From a virus, in IMG/VR virus record IMGVR_UViG_3300031707_000076, positions 1 through 37,701 of that record: DNA of 37,701 nucleotides, one strand, 5' to 3'. Made by a program: the position numbers and the translations under genes. Positions 32,096 to 37,701 of the stretch are shown one piece after another; position 1 is the stretch's first letter, and each line of letters begins with the position of its first letter. The notes under the pieces were generated by a model, which was not told the DNA's origin, ran no database searches, and saw nothing but the letters and a program-made list of their open reading frames with translations.

Positions 32096-32983
32096 ATGGT
32101 TTATAATAATGCAATAAATAAATCGGTGAAAGTTACTAAATATACTGCAAGTGGCACTTTTACGATGGATCCTAGAACGGCAATGGTTGAAGTACATGTT
32201 TTAGGTGGCGGTGGCGGTGGCGGCTCTGGACGTCGAGGAGCATCAGATGCTGCTTTTGGTGGTCAGGGTGGCGGTAGTGGAGGTTATAGTTGGGGAAATA
32301 TTCCTGCTTCTCAAATCAGTAGTCCTGTAACTATAACTGTAGGTGCAACTGCTGCCGGAGGTGCAGTTCAAACTACTAATAGTACAAATGGAAATACCGG
32401 AACTGCTGGTGGGGCTTCTTCTTTTGGATCACTACTTTCAACTACAGGAGGCGGTGGAGGTGGAGGTGGATGGGGTACATCTGGTGCTGCTTATGGAGGT
32501 TTTTATGGTAATGGATTTATTGTAGGAACTTCTGGTGGACCATCAGCAGCTCCTGGAACAGGGATGGGCGAAGAGGGAAGAATGTTTATATTTAATACTA
32601 CATGCAGAGCTTCTGGATCGGGTGGCGGTGGCGGCCAAGCAAGTTCTGGTACTGAATATGCCGGAGGACCAGGAGGACCTGTTTATTTAGGTTCACCAGC
32701 TATCTCTACTTTAATTTATGCAGGCGGGACTGCAGGTTGGGAAAGTGGAACAATAAATGGTGGAAATGGAACAAGTGTATCAACAGATTTTCCATTTTGG
32801 GGTGCTGCGGGTGGCGGTGGCGGTGGCGGCCAAAAAGCTGGAGCAGCAGCTGGTACCGGAGGTAATGGAGGAACACCTAGTGGTGGCGGTGGTGGCGGTG
32901 GTGGCTCTCTAAACGGAACAAATAGTGGGGCTGGTGGAATTGGTGCCCGTGGTGAAGTTTGGGTTATTGAATATTTCAATTAA
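32096..32983 (+). CDS. Glycine-rich tail-tip adhesin-like protein, 295 aa
   Basis: A folded start (VTKYTASGTFTMDPRTAMVE) leads into long glycine runs (GGGGGGGSG, STTGGGGGGGGW, GGGGGGGGSL) separated by variable short segments, ending in GARGEVWVIEYFN. This pattern matches the Gly-rich domain of phage adhesins such as S16 gp38, where polyGly helices pack in a sandwich and the loops bind receptor. It is last in the tail operon, a usual adhesin position. GGTGGC runs at 32203-32223, 32810-32830 and 32881-32907 could recombine. Confidence 0.7.
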   Translation: MVYNNAINKSVKVTKYTASGTFTMDPRTAMVEVHVLGGGGGGGSGRRGASDAAFGGQGGGSGGYSWGNIPASQISSPVTITVGATAAGGAVQTTNSTNGNTGTAGGASSFGSLLSTTGGGGGGGGWGTSGAAYGGFYGNGFIVGTSGGPSAAPGTGMGEEGRMFIFNTTCRASGSGGGGGQASSGTEYAGGPGGPVYLGSPAISTLIYAGGTAGWESGTINGGNGTSVSTDFPFWGAAGGGGGGGQKAGAAAGTGGNGGTPSGGGGGGGGSLNGTNSGAGGIGARGEVWVIEYFN

Positions 32984-33243
32984 ACATTGAGATATTTCTC
33001 TTCAACTTTTTTGACTACTTGTGAAAGAGTCTCATTCATAGGAACGCTTCTTTCGTAAACAGGAACCCAACTTTCAGCTCTTTTACATCTAGGAAGACTT
33101 AACCATTTCTTTTCTCCATCAACAAATAAGGCTAGGTTTCTAAGGATTTCCCATTTCTTATCATCATAAACTACTTTGAAATCTACGTATCCGATCTTTT
33201 TACCCTTTTCTTCTTTGACAAACTCTAATATATCTATTTCCAT
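32980..33243 (-). CDS. Hypothetical protein, 87 aa, end of the early operon
   Basis: A mixed alpha/beta soluble protein: KKIGYVDFKVVYDDKKWEIL, ALFVDGEKKWLSLPRCKR, then a C-terminal helix (LSQVVKKVEEKYL). The strand-turn-strand body with a basic LSLPRCKR loop and final helix recalls small SpoVG-like DNA-binding proteins, but the resemblance is only general. It overlaps the adhesin stop by four bases. Likely co-transcribed with the replication genes. Confidence 0.55.
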   Translation of the reverse strand: MEIDILEFVKEEKGKKIGYVDFKVVYDDKKWEILRNLALFVDGEKKWLSLPRCKRAESWVPVYERSVPMNETLSQVVKKVEEKYLNV

Positions 33244-33244
33244 A

Positions 33245-33454
33245 TTAATACTTTAACCCATATTTTGCTGATTTGACTCTATATTCTCTACCAAGCTTTT
33301 CTAAAGTTATTAAATTTCCCCTAATATTTTTAGCTGAAGCAATCACTTTTGCACCTTTAGGAAAATCTTTCTTTAGCTCTTCCATCATGTTATTAATGGA
33401 ATGAAGAATGTTTGTCAAGTCCGCCATCTCTTCTTGGGTTAACTTTGGTGACAT
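33245..33454 (-). CDS. Hypothetical helical protein, 69 aa
   Basis: The start ATG 33454 is preferred (MSPKLTQEEMADLTNILHSI); a GTG four codons earlier overlaps the AAAAGGTG ribosome site itself. The product is a helical hairpin (ILHSINNMMEELKKDFP) with a basic end. It lies between replication genes and a small alpha/beta gene in the same direction. No family recognised. Confidence 0.6.
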   Translation of the reverse strand: MSPKLTQEEMADLTNILHSINNMMEELKKDFPKGAKVIASAKNIRGNLITLEKLGREYRVKSAKYGLKY

Positions 33455-33500
33455 ATATCTAAACACCTTTTATTTCTGCTTTAAATGGCCTAAATTTCGA

Positions 33501-33890
33501 TCATTTCGGAAGGTATGTAATGGAATGGCCGTTAATAATTTTATCTGATTTTTGGTACCCAGAAAAGCCTTCATTAGCTTTTTCAAGGTTTAATACAAAA
33601 ATAAACATTTGATCTTTTCCATAACCTTTTTGTATTTTTTTTATGAAATTTCTATTAACAAGATTAGTTATAGTTTTAGAAATAGTATCTTTTGATAAAC
33701 ACGCATGAATTTCAAATTCATCAAGAAATCCCATTGAAAATGATGCATATCCATCTTTTTGAGATCTTTTTATAATAAATAATAAAACTTTAATTTCTGA
33801 ACAATTTAAACAACACAACCATCTATCAAAAAACTCATTTGGAACCAAAAAAGCGTTTGAAGCATTAAATCCTGAAAAATTACTCAACAT
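33501..33890 (-). CDS. Winged-helix replication-associated protein, 129 aa
   Basis: The layout FFDRWLCCLNCSEIKVLLFI, then a helix pair HACLSKDTISKTITNLVNRN and wing FIKKIQKGYGKDQMFIFVLN, is that of the winged-helix domain at the N-terminus of phage replication initiators. It overlaps the upstream replication gene by seven bases. It may help load the initiator or regulate the early operon. No helicase-loader motifs are present. Confidence 0.6.
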   Translation of the reverse strand: MLSNFSGFNASNAFLVPNEFFDRWLCCLNCSEIKVLLFIIKRSQKDGYASFSMGFLDEFEIHACLSKDTISKTITNLVNRNFIKKIQKGYGKDQMFIFVLNLEKANEGFSGYQKSDKIINGHSITYLPK

Positions 33891-35140
33891 ATTAATCCCA
33901 TCTTTTTCAAATTATTTTTTACTTTAGCCAGAAACATTGGGGTAGGATCTTTTTTATTAACAAAATCTCCAGGATTTGTTGGTCCATAAATGAAATGAAT
34001 TCCGTCAATGAGGATAACTATATCACCCTTTTGGATTTTTTCTGAAAATGTATTTTCTATGTCCTTCATTATATTTTCATTAGATTTTATACTTTCTTCA
34101 TTGATTTTATACTTATCTTTCGAAGGATTAGACATTTCAAGCTCTAATCTATCAAAATGTTTTCTTAATTTCTCAGGAGATAAAATATTTTTCTTCCAGA
34201 AATTATCTATTTTCAAATAATTTATTACTTTTTCTATTTCTTCAGGAGATCGCTTATCTACTCTTAAGATAAGATCGAATGTATCTGACCATTTCTTGAG
34301 ATCCGGATTTTTGACTTTAGGTATTATTTCTTTGATATGTTTGAAAAGTTCTAAAGCGAAGGCGCATGCCGTAGCGTTTTGTATTTCCTGTTTGGAGTTT
34401 TGAACATCGATCTTTTCTTTGTATATTTCTTTTTCTTCTTGTTTATCCTTAACAATTGCTAATTCTTTATCGTCCGCCAAGCCAGGGGCCGCGCTCACAG
34501 GATTCTGGCCTACGTGTTCAGAACGAAGATTTTTGCCCTCTTTTTCAGAGTTATGAACAATTTCAGGGTTTATAGTTTCTTTGGGAGCAAAATCATGCGC
34601 AGGATTCTGGCCTACGTGTTCAGAACGAAGATTTCCTATTTGTTCATATCTTTTTTCTGACTTATCTTTTTTTAGATTTTTTTTGAATTTTGGACTTTCA
34701 GAAACGAAATATTTACAACTCTGTCGAATAACCTGACCTTTTGAATTTCTGACAAGATTTACTTCTTTTTTTAGATATCCTGCTGATAGCGCCTCTTCTA
34801 TGTACTCATAAACCCTATCCCTTCCACAATATTCAACTCCTTTCAGATGATTTATTATATGCTGCGTTTTTATCACAAACCCTTCCGTATTAGTGAGAAG
34901 ATATATTATTAACCAACGGCATGTAGGAGAAATACTGTTATCTCTTATCAAATCTCTGCTAATCATTACATAGGGATTTTCTTTGTCATGAAGACATCTT
35001 TGATAAGTATCATTTGATGAATCTACAATATTGTCAGTGTTTTGCGTTAATTTTTGATTTTCTTGAGAAAGTTCTTGCGAATTATTATCTTTAGACTCTA
35101 CATTAGCTATCATGTTTGATCTCGTGGTAGGGGTTAACAT
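33884..35140 (-). CDS. Replication initiation protein, lambda-O-like organisation, 418 aa
   Basis: ATG 35140 is chosen because GAAAGGAAATTAAC precedes it; a TTG at 35266 would add 42 residues without a clear site. Residues about 55-150 form a winged helix (YVMISRDLIRDNSISPTCRW, TQHIINHLKGVEYCGRDRVY, YIEEALSAGYLKKEV), followed by a charged linker (150-260) with the repeated peptide NLRSEHVGQNP and a helical C-terminal part that could bind a host helicase or loader. No polymerase or helicase is recognised in the phage, so it should recruit host replication proteins. Confidence 0.65.
   Translation of the reverse strand: MLTPTTRSNMIANVESKDNNSQELSQENQKLTQNTDNIVDSSNDTYQRCLHDKENPYVMISRDLIRDNSISPTCRWLIIYLLTNTEGFVIKTQHIINHLKGVEYCGRDRVYEYIEEALSAGYLKKEVNLVRNSKGQVIRQSCKYFVSESPKFKKNLKKDKSEKRYEQIGNLRSEHVGQNPAHDFAPKETINPEIVHNSEKEGKNLRSEHVGQNPVSAAPGLADDKELAIVKDKQEEKEIYKEKIDVQNSKQEIQNATACAFALELFKHIKEIIPKVKNPDLKKWSDTFDLILRVDKRSPEEIEKVINYLKIDNFWKKNILSPEKLRKHFDRLELEMSNPSKDKYKINEESIKSNENIMKDIENTFSEKIQKGDIVILIDGIHFIYGPTNPGDFVNKKDPTPMFLAKVKNNLKKMGLIC
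34498..34532. repeat. 35-bp direct repeat in the replication gene, copy A
   Basis: Identical to 34600-34634, copies 102 bases apart and in frame, encoding NLRSEHVGQNP twice. It contains GTTCAGAAC, close to a palindrome. The surrounding stretch has visibly more G+C than its neighbours. Possible initiator-binding site, as the lambda origin lies within gene O; a simple coding duplication is the alternative. Confidence 0.7.
34600..34634. repeat. 35-bp direct repeat in the replication gene, copy B
   Basis: Exact second copy of 34498-34532. The intervening 67 bases are less conserved at the protein level (a charged linker). Confidence 0.7.
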
Positions 35141-35319
35141 GTTAATTTCCTTTCTTTGATGTCCTTGCCGGGATGCATCAAAGTTTTGAGTTAGAGGCCT
35201 CATCATCTGATGGGGCCATTTTTTTATAAAAGCCTCAGCATTAAAAAAATCCCTTTTTCTTAGCAAGCTTTTTCCGTAAATTTAAAAATTTAAATGAACT
35301 ATATTAAGAAATGTTTAAG

Positions 35320-35354
35320 ATGAAATAAATATTTCATTAAGAATATAAATTCTT
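35320..35354. promoter_or_regulatory. Two adjacent operator-like palindromes
   Basis: ATGAAAT-AAAT-ATTTCAT (35320-35337) and AAGAAT-ATAA-ATTCTT (35339-35354) lie side by side. The second ends exactly at the -35 element of the small RNA promoter, so a bound protein would affect that promoter and possibly the divergent replication gene. The rest of 35141-35319 is AT-rich leader. Confidence 0.5.
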
Positions 35355-35384
35355 TTGCAAGAATCTATTTTTTTTAGGTATAGT
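35355..35384 (+). promoter_or_regulatory. Promoter of the small RNA
   Basis: TTGCAA (35355-35360), an 18-base spacer and TATAGT (35379-35384) give a good sigma-70 promoter reading plus-strand, toward the 3' end of the exonuclease gene. Expected start near 35390. Confidence 0.62.
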
Positions 35385-35389
35385 AAAAG

Positions 35390-35470
35390 ATGAAAGGTGG
35401 CTTCATCTCCCCTTTCAACTCTGTGTGAATGACAGATGGAAGACCCCGTCTAAAAAACGGGGTCTTTTTA
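35390..35470 (+). ncRNA. Candidate small RNA of about 80 nt, OOP-like in position
   Basis: Between a good promoter and a strong terminator are only about 80 bases and no convincing gene. Three hairpins are visible: GATGAA/TTCATC (35389-35394 with 35402-35407), TCTGT/ACAGA (35420-35424 with 35432-35436) and the terminator. It runs against the early operon, between the exonuclease and replication genes, as lambda OOP RNA does between cII and O. It could base-pair with the early mRNA across this junction. No known RNA family was recognised by sequence. Confidence 0.62.
35440..35470 (+). terminator. Strong intrinsic terminator of the small RNA
   Basis: AAGACCCCGT (35440-35449) and ACGGGGTCTT (35457-35466) form a 10-bp GC-rich stem with a 7-base loop, directly followed by the T-run ending at 35469. 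The U-tract lies on the plus strand, so it stops plus-strand RNA just before the exonuclease stop codon at 35471. Confidence 0.85.
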
Positions 35471-36337
35471 TTATGCAACAATATCTATCTTTCGATAGAC
35501 AATAGGTTTCTTTCTGAATGAATTAAGAACTTCTTCACTGATAGCAAATTTTAAACACAAAGGCTTAAGATCAACCGCACCATCTTTATGTATAGTGGAT
35601 ATCTTTATGCCTCCTTTAGGACAGAATACATTGCCTTCATCTGTAAGGTCTATTAACTGCTGTTTTATTATTTTCTCTTTTTCATCTAAACTCTTTTGTT
35701 CTTCTTTAACTTTACGATATTCTTTAGATGCACTTATCATTTCCTCAGAATCCACAAGGACATAGTCCTTTTCACTAATAGGAGGTGGGTAATCGTTTAT
35801 AAGACAGTCGTAAAACTCTGAAGCTTTTTCCAACATTTCTTTTTGAAACTCTAAATCAGGCACAACTTTTAAAAGAACTGTACGTCCATCATCTGCACAA
35901 TAAGCAAAGAAATCTGCTGTTGCAGCATCAGACACCAATAACTGCCATTGCATTTGAGCAAGATAATAGTCAGGAATTCCTTTTCTCTTTATGGATTCAT
36001 AGGAACCCTTAGAAACCACTTTTATTTCAACCAAATGTTCTCCATTTAAAGTTAACCCATCAAGACTAGCCATTGCCCAATCAACCTCTTTATGGAACTT
36101 TATACTAGGAATAACATCAATACTAGTCATACCTGTATACATAGATCTCACCATCTCTTCTTCTTCCTTACCTCTTTTCATAAAGAAGGTAGCTTCTCCT
36201 TCTTTTATTCGATTTGTTTTCTCCAGCCATAACTTGTATGCAGTCTTCCAAGGAGATATCCCCATAATAACAGGAATATCAGAAGATCCAATCTTAGATT
36301 TTCTAAGATCTAGCCATTCCTTACTTCCTTGCTCCAT
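35471..36337 (-). CDS. YqaJ-type phage exonuclease
   Basis: 288 residues. The start GSKEWLDLRKSKIGSSDIPV with GISPWKTAYKLWLEK is the YqaJ/lambda-exonuclease-like opening. The PD-(D/E)xK core is visible: Asp93 in SLDG, Glu104 and Lys106 in VEIK, and the QMQWQ helix near 128. This enzyme resects DNA ends to feed the annealing protein encoded just upstream, together forming a recombination pair. The ATG is two bases after the annealing-gene stop; AAGGAGTCAATTA overlaps the end of that gene. Confidence 0.88.
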   Translation of the reverse strand: MEQGSKEWLDLRKSKIGSSDIPVIMGISPWKTAYKLWLEKTNRIKEGEATFFMKRGKEEEEMVRSMYTGMTSIDVIPSIKFHKEVDWAMASLDGLTLNGEHLVEIKVVSKGSYESIKRKGIPDYYLAQMQWQLLVSDAATADFFAYCADDGRTVLLKVVPDLEFQKEMLEKASEFYDCLINDYPPPISEKDYVLVDSEEMISASKEYRKVKEEQKSLDEKEKIIKQQLIDLTDEGNVFCPKGGIKISTIHKDGAVDLKPLCLKFAISEEVLNSFRKKPIVYRKIDIVA

Positions 36338-36338
36338 A

Positions 36339-36992
36339 TTAATTGACTCCTTTTTCCGTGATCTTTCTTTCTAAAGCCTGTTTTACAGCCAAAAACTTTA
36401 AAGAAGGTATTTTTTCTACATCATCTACCTGACACCAAGAAAGCATCTTTTCTTGATCGACTGTATTTAATTGCTTAAAAAGTTTATCCAATTCTTTCTT
36501 TTGCGCAGGATTAATGGTCTGAGGGTTTTCTCTTGACATAGCCTTTTCTCCATCATCATCATCACTCTCAGAAGATACCCCTACCAAAGAAATGTAACTA
36601 TAACGTCTTAAATAGGAAATATAGCTACCGATAGATTGGATATCAGACTTGGGAGGATTAATAGGCATCTTGGACTCGATCCATTGGCCGCTTGCATGAC
36701 ATAATCGAGTATATAAGTACATCTTAGCATCTCCATTGGTGTCTGTACGTTGCATGACAGCTAATCCATTTTTAGTAAGAGCTGGCCTAGATGCTTTGAT
36801 AACTGAATTCAAATCGGCATAGCTACTTTTGAAATAAGGATTAGAGCTATCCATAGATGCACTTTCCATTTCACCTTGAGCTTTTGCTAAAGCAGCATAG
36901 AGCTCATTTAATTCATTAGACCATTTTGGTTCATGAACCTTTTCTGGCATTACAAATATATTCTCATTATTGTTTAAAACTTCTTCATTCAT
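36339..36992 (-). CDS. erf: ERF-family single-strand annealing protein
   Basis: 217 residues from ATG 36992, which has AGAGGTCTTT just before it (an earlier start at 37040 has no such site). The signature LYAALAKAQGEMESASMD, NPYFKSSYADLNSVIKASRP and LTKNGLAVMQ defines the ERF family, and the GSYISYLRRYSYISLVGV segment is the conserved second block. The C-terminal part (after about 150) is a flexible link plus helical domain. It anneals single strands exposed by the downstream exonuclease, supporting circularisation or concatemer formation. Confidence 0.9.
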   Translation of the reverse strand: MNEEVLNNNENIFVMPEKVHEPKWSNELNELYAALAKAQGEMESASMDSSNPYFKSSYADLNSVIKASRPALTKNGLAVMQRTDTNGDAKMYLYTRLCHASGQWIESKMPINPPKSDIQSIGSYISYLRRYSYISLVGVSSESDDDDGEKAMSRENPQTINPAQKKELDKLFKQLNTVDQEKMLSWCQVDDVEKIPSLKFLAVKQALERKITEKGVN

Positions 36993-37059
36993 AAAGACCT
37001 CTTTTGTTTTCTTAATATATTCGCCTACACTTCGTAGCACAAGTCGAATGTTGCTTTAC

Positions 37060-37089
37060 AACATACCACCCTTATGTACATAAGGTCAA
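37060..37089 (-). promoter_or_regulatory. Early promoter with palindromic operator in the spacer
   Basis: Minus-strand TTGACC (37089-37084), 18-base spacer, TATGTT (37065-37060) drive the ERF/exonuclease/replication genes. The perfect 16-bp palindrome CCTTATGTACATAAGG (37070-37085) occupies the spacer, and a second inverted repeat, ATGTTG-CTTTA-CAACAT (37048-37064), covers the -10. Both are well placed for repression. Confidence 0.65.
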
Positions 37090-37106
37090 CACTTAAAAAA
37101 TAAATG

Positions 37107-37134
37107 TTGTTTTATTTATTTATTACCTTAATAT
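37107..37134 (+). promoter_or_regulatory. Promoter of the RusA gene
   Basis: TTGTTT (37107-37112), 16-base spacer and TAATAT (37129-37134) precede the RusA start by about 32 bases. The hexamers are moderately good in an AT-rich context. Confidence 0.42.
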
Positions 37135-37166
37135 CTAAAATAAATTCTTAATAGTAAAGAGGTCTT

Positions 37167-37568
37167 ATGGAAATAACGATAGACGGTAACCCAATCCCAC
37201 AAAAGCAAACAGCATTCAGAAGAATAGGTACCAAAGTTCATACCTATGATCCTTGTGCCAGAGAAAAAAAAACTATTCAGAATCTTTTACGCTCACAATG
37301 GAAGTTCAAAACGTTAGAAGACCCACTATATGTTGCCTTATATTTTTACCTTCCTATACCCCAATCCACATCCAATAAAACTAAACTCTTTATGCAAGAA
37401 AAAAAGATATATCATACCAAAAAGCCAGATATAGATAATTTGGCCTATTTCTATGTAAATGCTATGAAGACTATAGTATATCAAGATGACAATCAGATAT
37501 GCTGTATGTTTATGAACAAAATGTATGATGAACGACCAAGAACGGAAATAATTATTTTTCCTCTTTGA
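37167..37568 (+). CDS. rusA: RusA-type Holliday junction resolvase
   Basis: 133 residues, the usual size. The catalytic signature KPDIDN (86-91, Asp88 and Asp90) and DDNQI (107-111) give the acidic cluster that binds metal; the N-terminal beta strand (MEITIDGNPIPQKQ) fits the fold. It would resolve branched DNA made by ERF/YqaJ recombination before packaging. It is divergent from those genes and starts after GAGGTCTT. Its end overlaps the convergent 65-residue gene by 17 bases. Confidence 0.88.
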   Translation: MEITIDGNPIPQKQTAFRRIGTKVHTYDPCAREKKTIQNLLRSQWKFKTLEDPLYVALYFYLPIPQSTSNKTKLFMQEKKIYHTKKPDIDNLAYFYVNAMKTIVYQDDNQICCMFMNKMYDERPRTEIIIFPL

Positions 37569-37701
37569 TTTTTTCGACCAAAATTTCAAAGCCTAGAATA
37601 TTGGAAATATGTGCCAATATAACTAGTTGATCTTTTGTAAACGTCTTTGCATGCCTAATTTGAATTAGTTCTAAAAATAAATTAGCTAGTTCATTGTTTG
37701 G
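37552..37701 (-). CDS. Hypothetical protein, C-terminal 49 codons of the split gene
   Basis: The right-end part of the gene beginning at base 180. Frame and sequence match the left copy exactly except that codon 58 here is GAA (Glu) where the left copy has CAA (Gln); it then adds KIKEEK and stops at 37552. The complete protein is 65 residues. Confidence 0.7.
   Translation of the reverse strand, partial: PNNELANLFLELIQIRHAKTFTKDQLVILAHISNILGFEILVEKIKEEK
37570..37701. repeat. Terminal direct repeat, right copy
   Basis: Matches 1-132 with one mismatch (C37575 versus G6). The continuous run of identity is 126 bases. Confidence 0.85.

Noticed and set aside
32716-32979. Proline-rich 87-codon minus-strand ORF
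   Set aside because: It is the antisense reading of the GGTGGC glycine codons of the adhesin; no ribosome site.
25408-32983. Diversity-generating retroelement near the tail genes
   Set aside because: No reverse transcriptase gene and no template/variable repeat pair with adenine-specific changes were seen.
35141-35266. N-terminal extension of the replication protein from TTG 35266
   Set aside because: TTG has no ribosome site, while ATG 35140 has GAAAGGAAA at good spacing; the extension looks like non-coding leader.
35390-35428. 12-codon ORF (MKGGFISPFNSV) at the start of the small RNA
   Set aside because: It would start within a base or two of the predicted RNA 5' end with no ribosome site; there is no downstream plus-strand gene to attenuate, so a leader-peptide attenuator is unlikely.
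1-37701. tRNA genes or an integrase/attachment site
   Set aside because: No cloverleaf with a TTCGA arm and no recombinase signature were found by reading; none can be supported.

Overview
The window looks like one complete, linearised genome of a lytic-type, short-tailed (podovirus-like) phage, about 37.57 kb of unique sequence. The first 132 bases recur at the very end with one mismatch, and a 65-codon minus-strand gene is cut by the ends and reads through intact once they are joined. The DNA is strongly AT-rich by eye. A signal-peptide protein with a beta-barrel-like body ending in Phe suggests a Gram-negative host; I cannot name it. I recognise no integrase, lysogeny repressor, DNA or RNA polymerase, or endolysin.

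Plus-strand virion modules: small and large terminase (0.6-3.5 kb, the large subunit carrying a full intein with a LAGLIDADG endonuclease); P22-type portal followed by four small ORFs (6.5-9.3 kb); scaffold, N4-gp56-type major capsid protein and a decoration-like protein (12.2-14.8 kb); connector and tail proteins (14.9-19.9 kb); Gly/Gln-rich and amphipathic probable ejection proteins (20.2-23.1 kb); and a receptor-binding module (25.4-33.0 kb) with two paralogous beta-helix spikes, an orphan spike N-terminus and a glycine-rich adhesin-like protein.

Minus-strand accessory cassettes sit between them. Two arrays (4.3-6.2 and 23.1-25.3 kb) hold tiny single-helix membrane proteins, several ending in the conserved peptide FHGRLCxIEEK, mixed with three DUF551-like proteins, an Arc-like ribbon-helix-helix protein, an antitoxin-like fragment and an unusual HTH plus RNA-polymerase-alpha-CTD-like protein. 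Gene junctions in both arrays are built alike: the last codons of one gene carry the ribosome binding site of the next, and junctions are repeated nearly verbatim. A third cassette (10.0-11.9 kb) encodes an outer-membrane-like protein, a second secreted protein and two 49-56 residue membrane proteins, and is the best place to look for lysis or host-surface functions.

The early module (33.0-37.0 kb, minus) encodes an ERF annealing protein, a YqaJ-type exonuclease, a lambda-O-like replication protein containing two 35-bp direct repeats, and a second winged-helix protein; a RusA-type resolvase is divergent. A perfect 16-bp palindrome lies inside the ERF promoter. Between the exonuclease and the replication gene is a plus-strand unit of about 80 nt with its own promoter and strong terminator, in the same relative position as lambda OOP RNA. 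The early genes would give recombination-dependent replication using host polymerases, and the late plus-strand modules build the particle.
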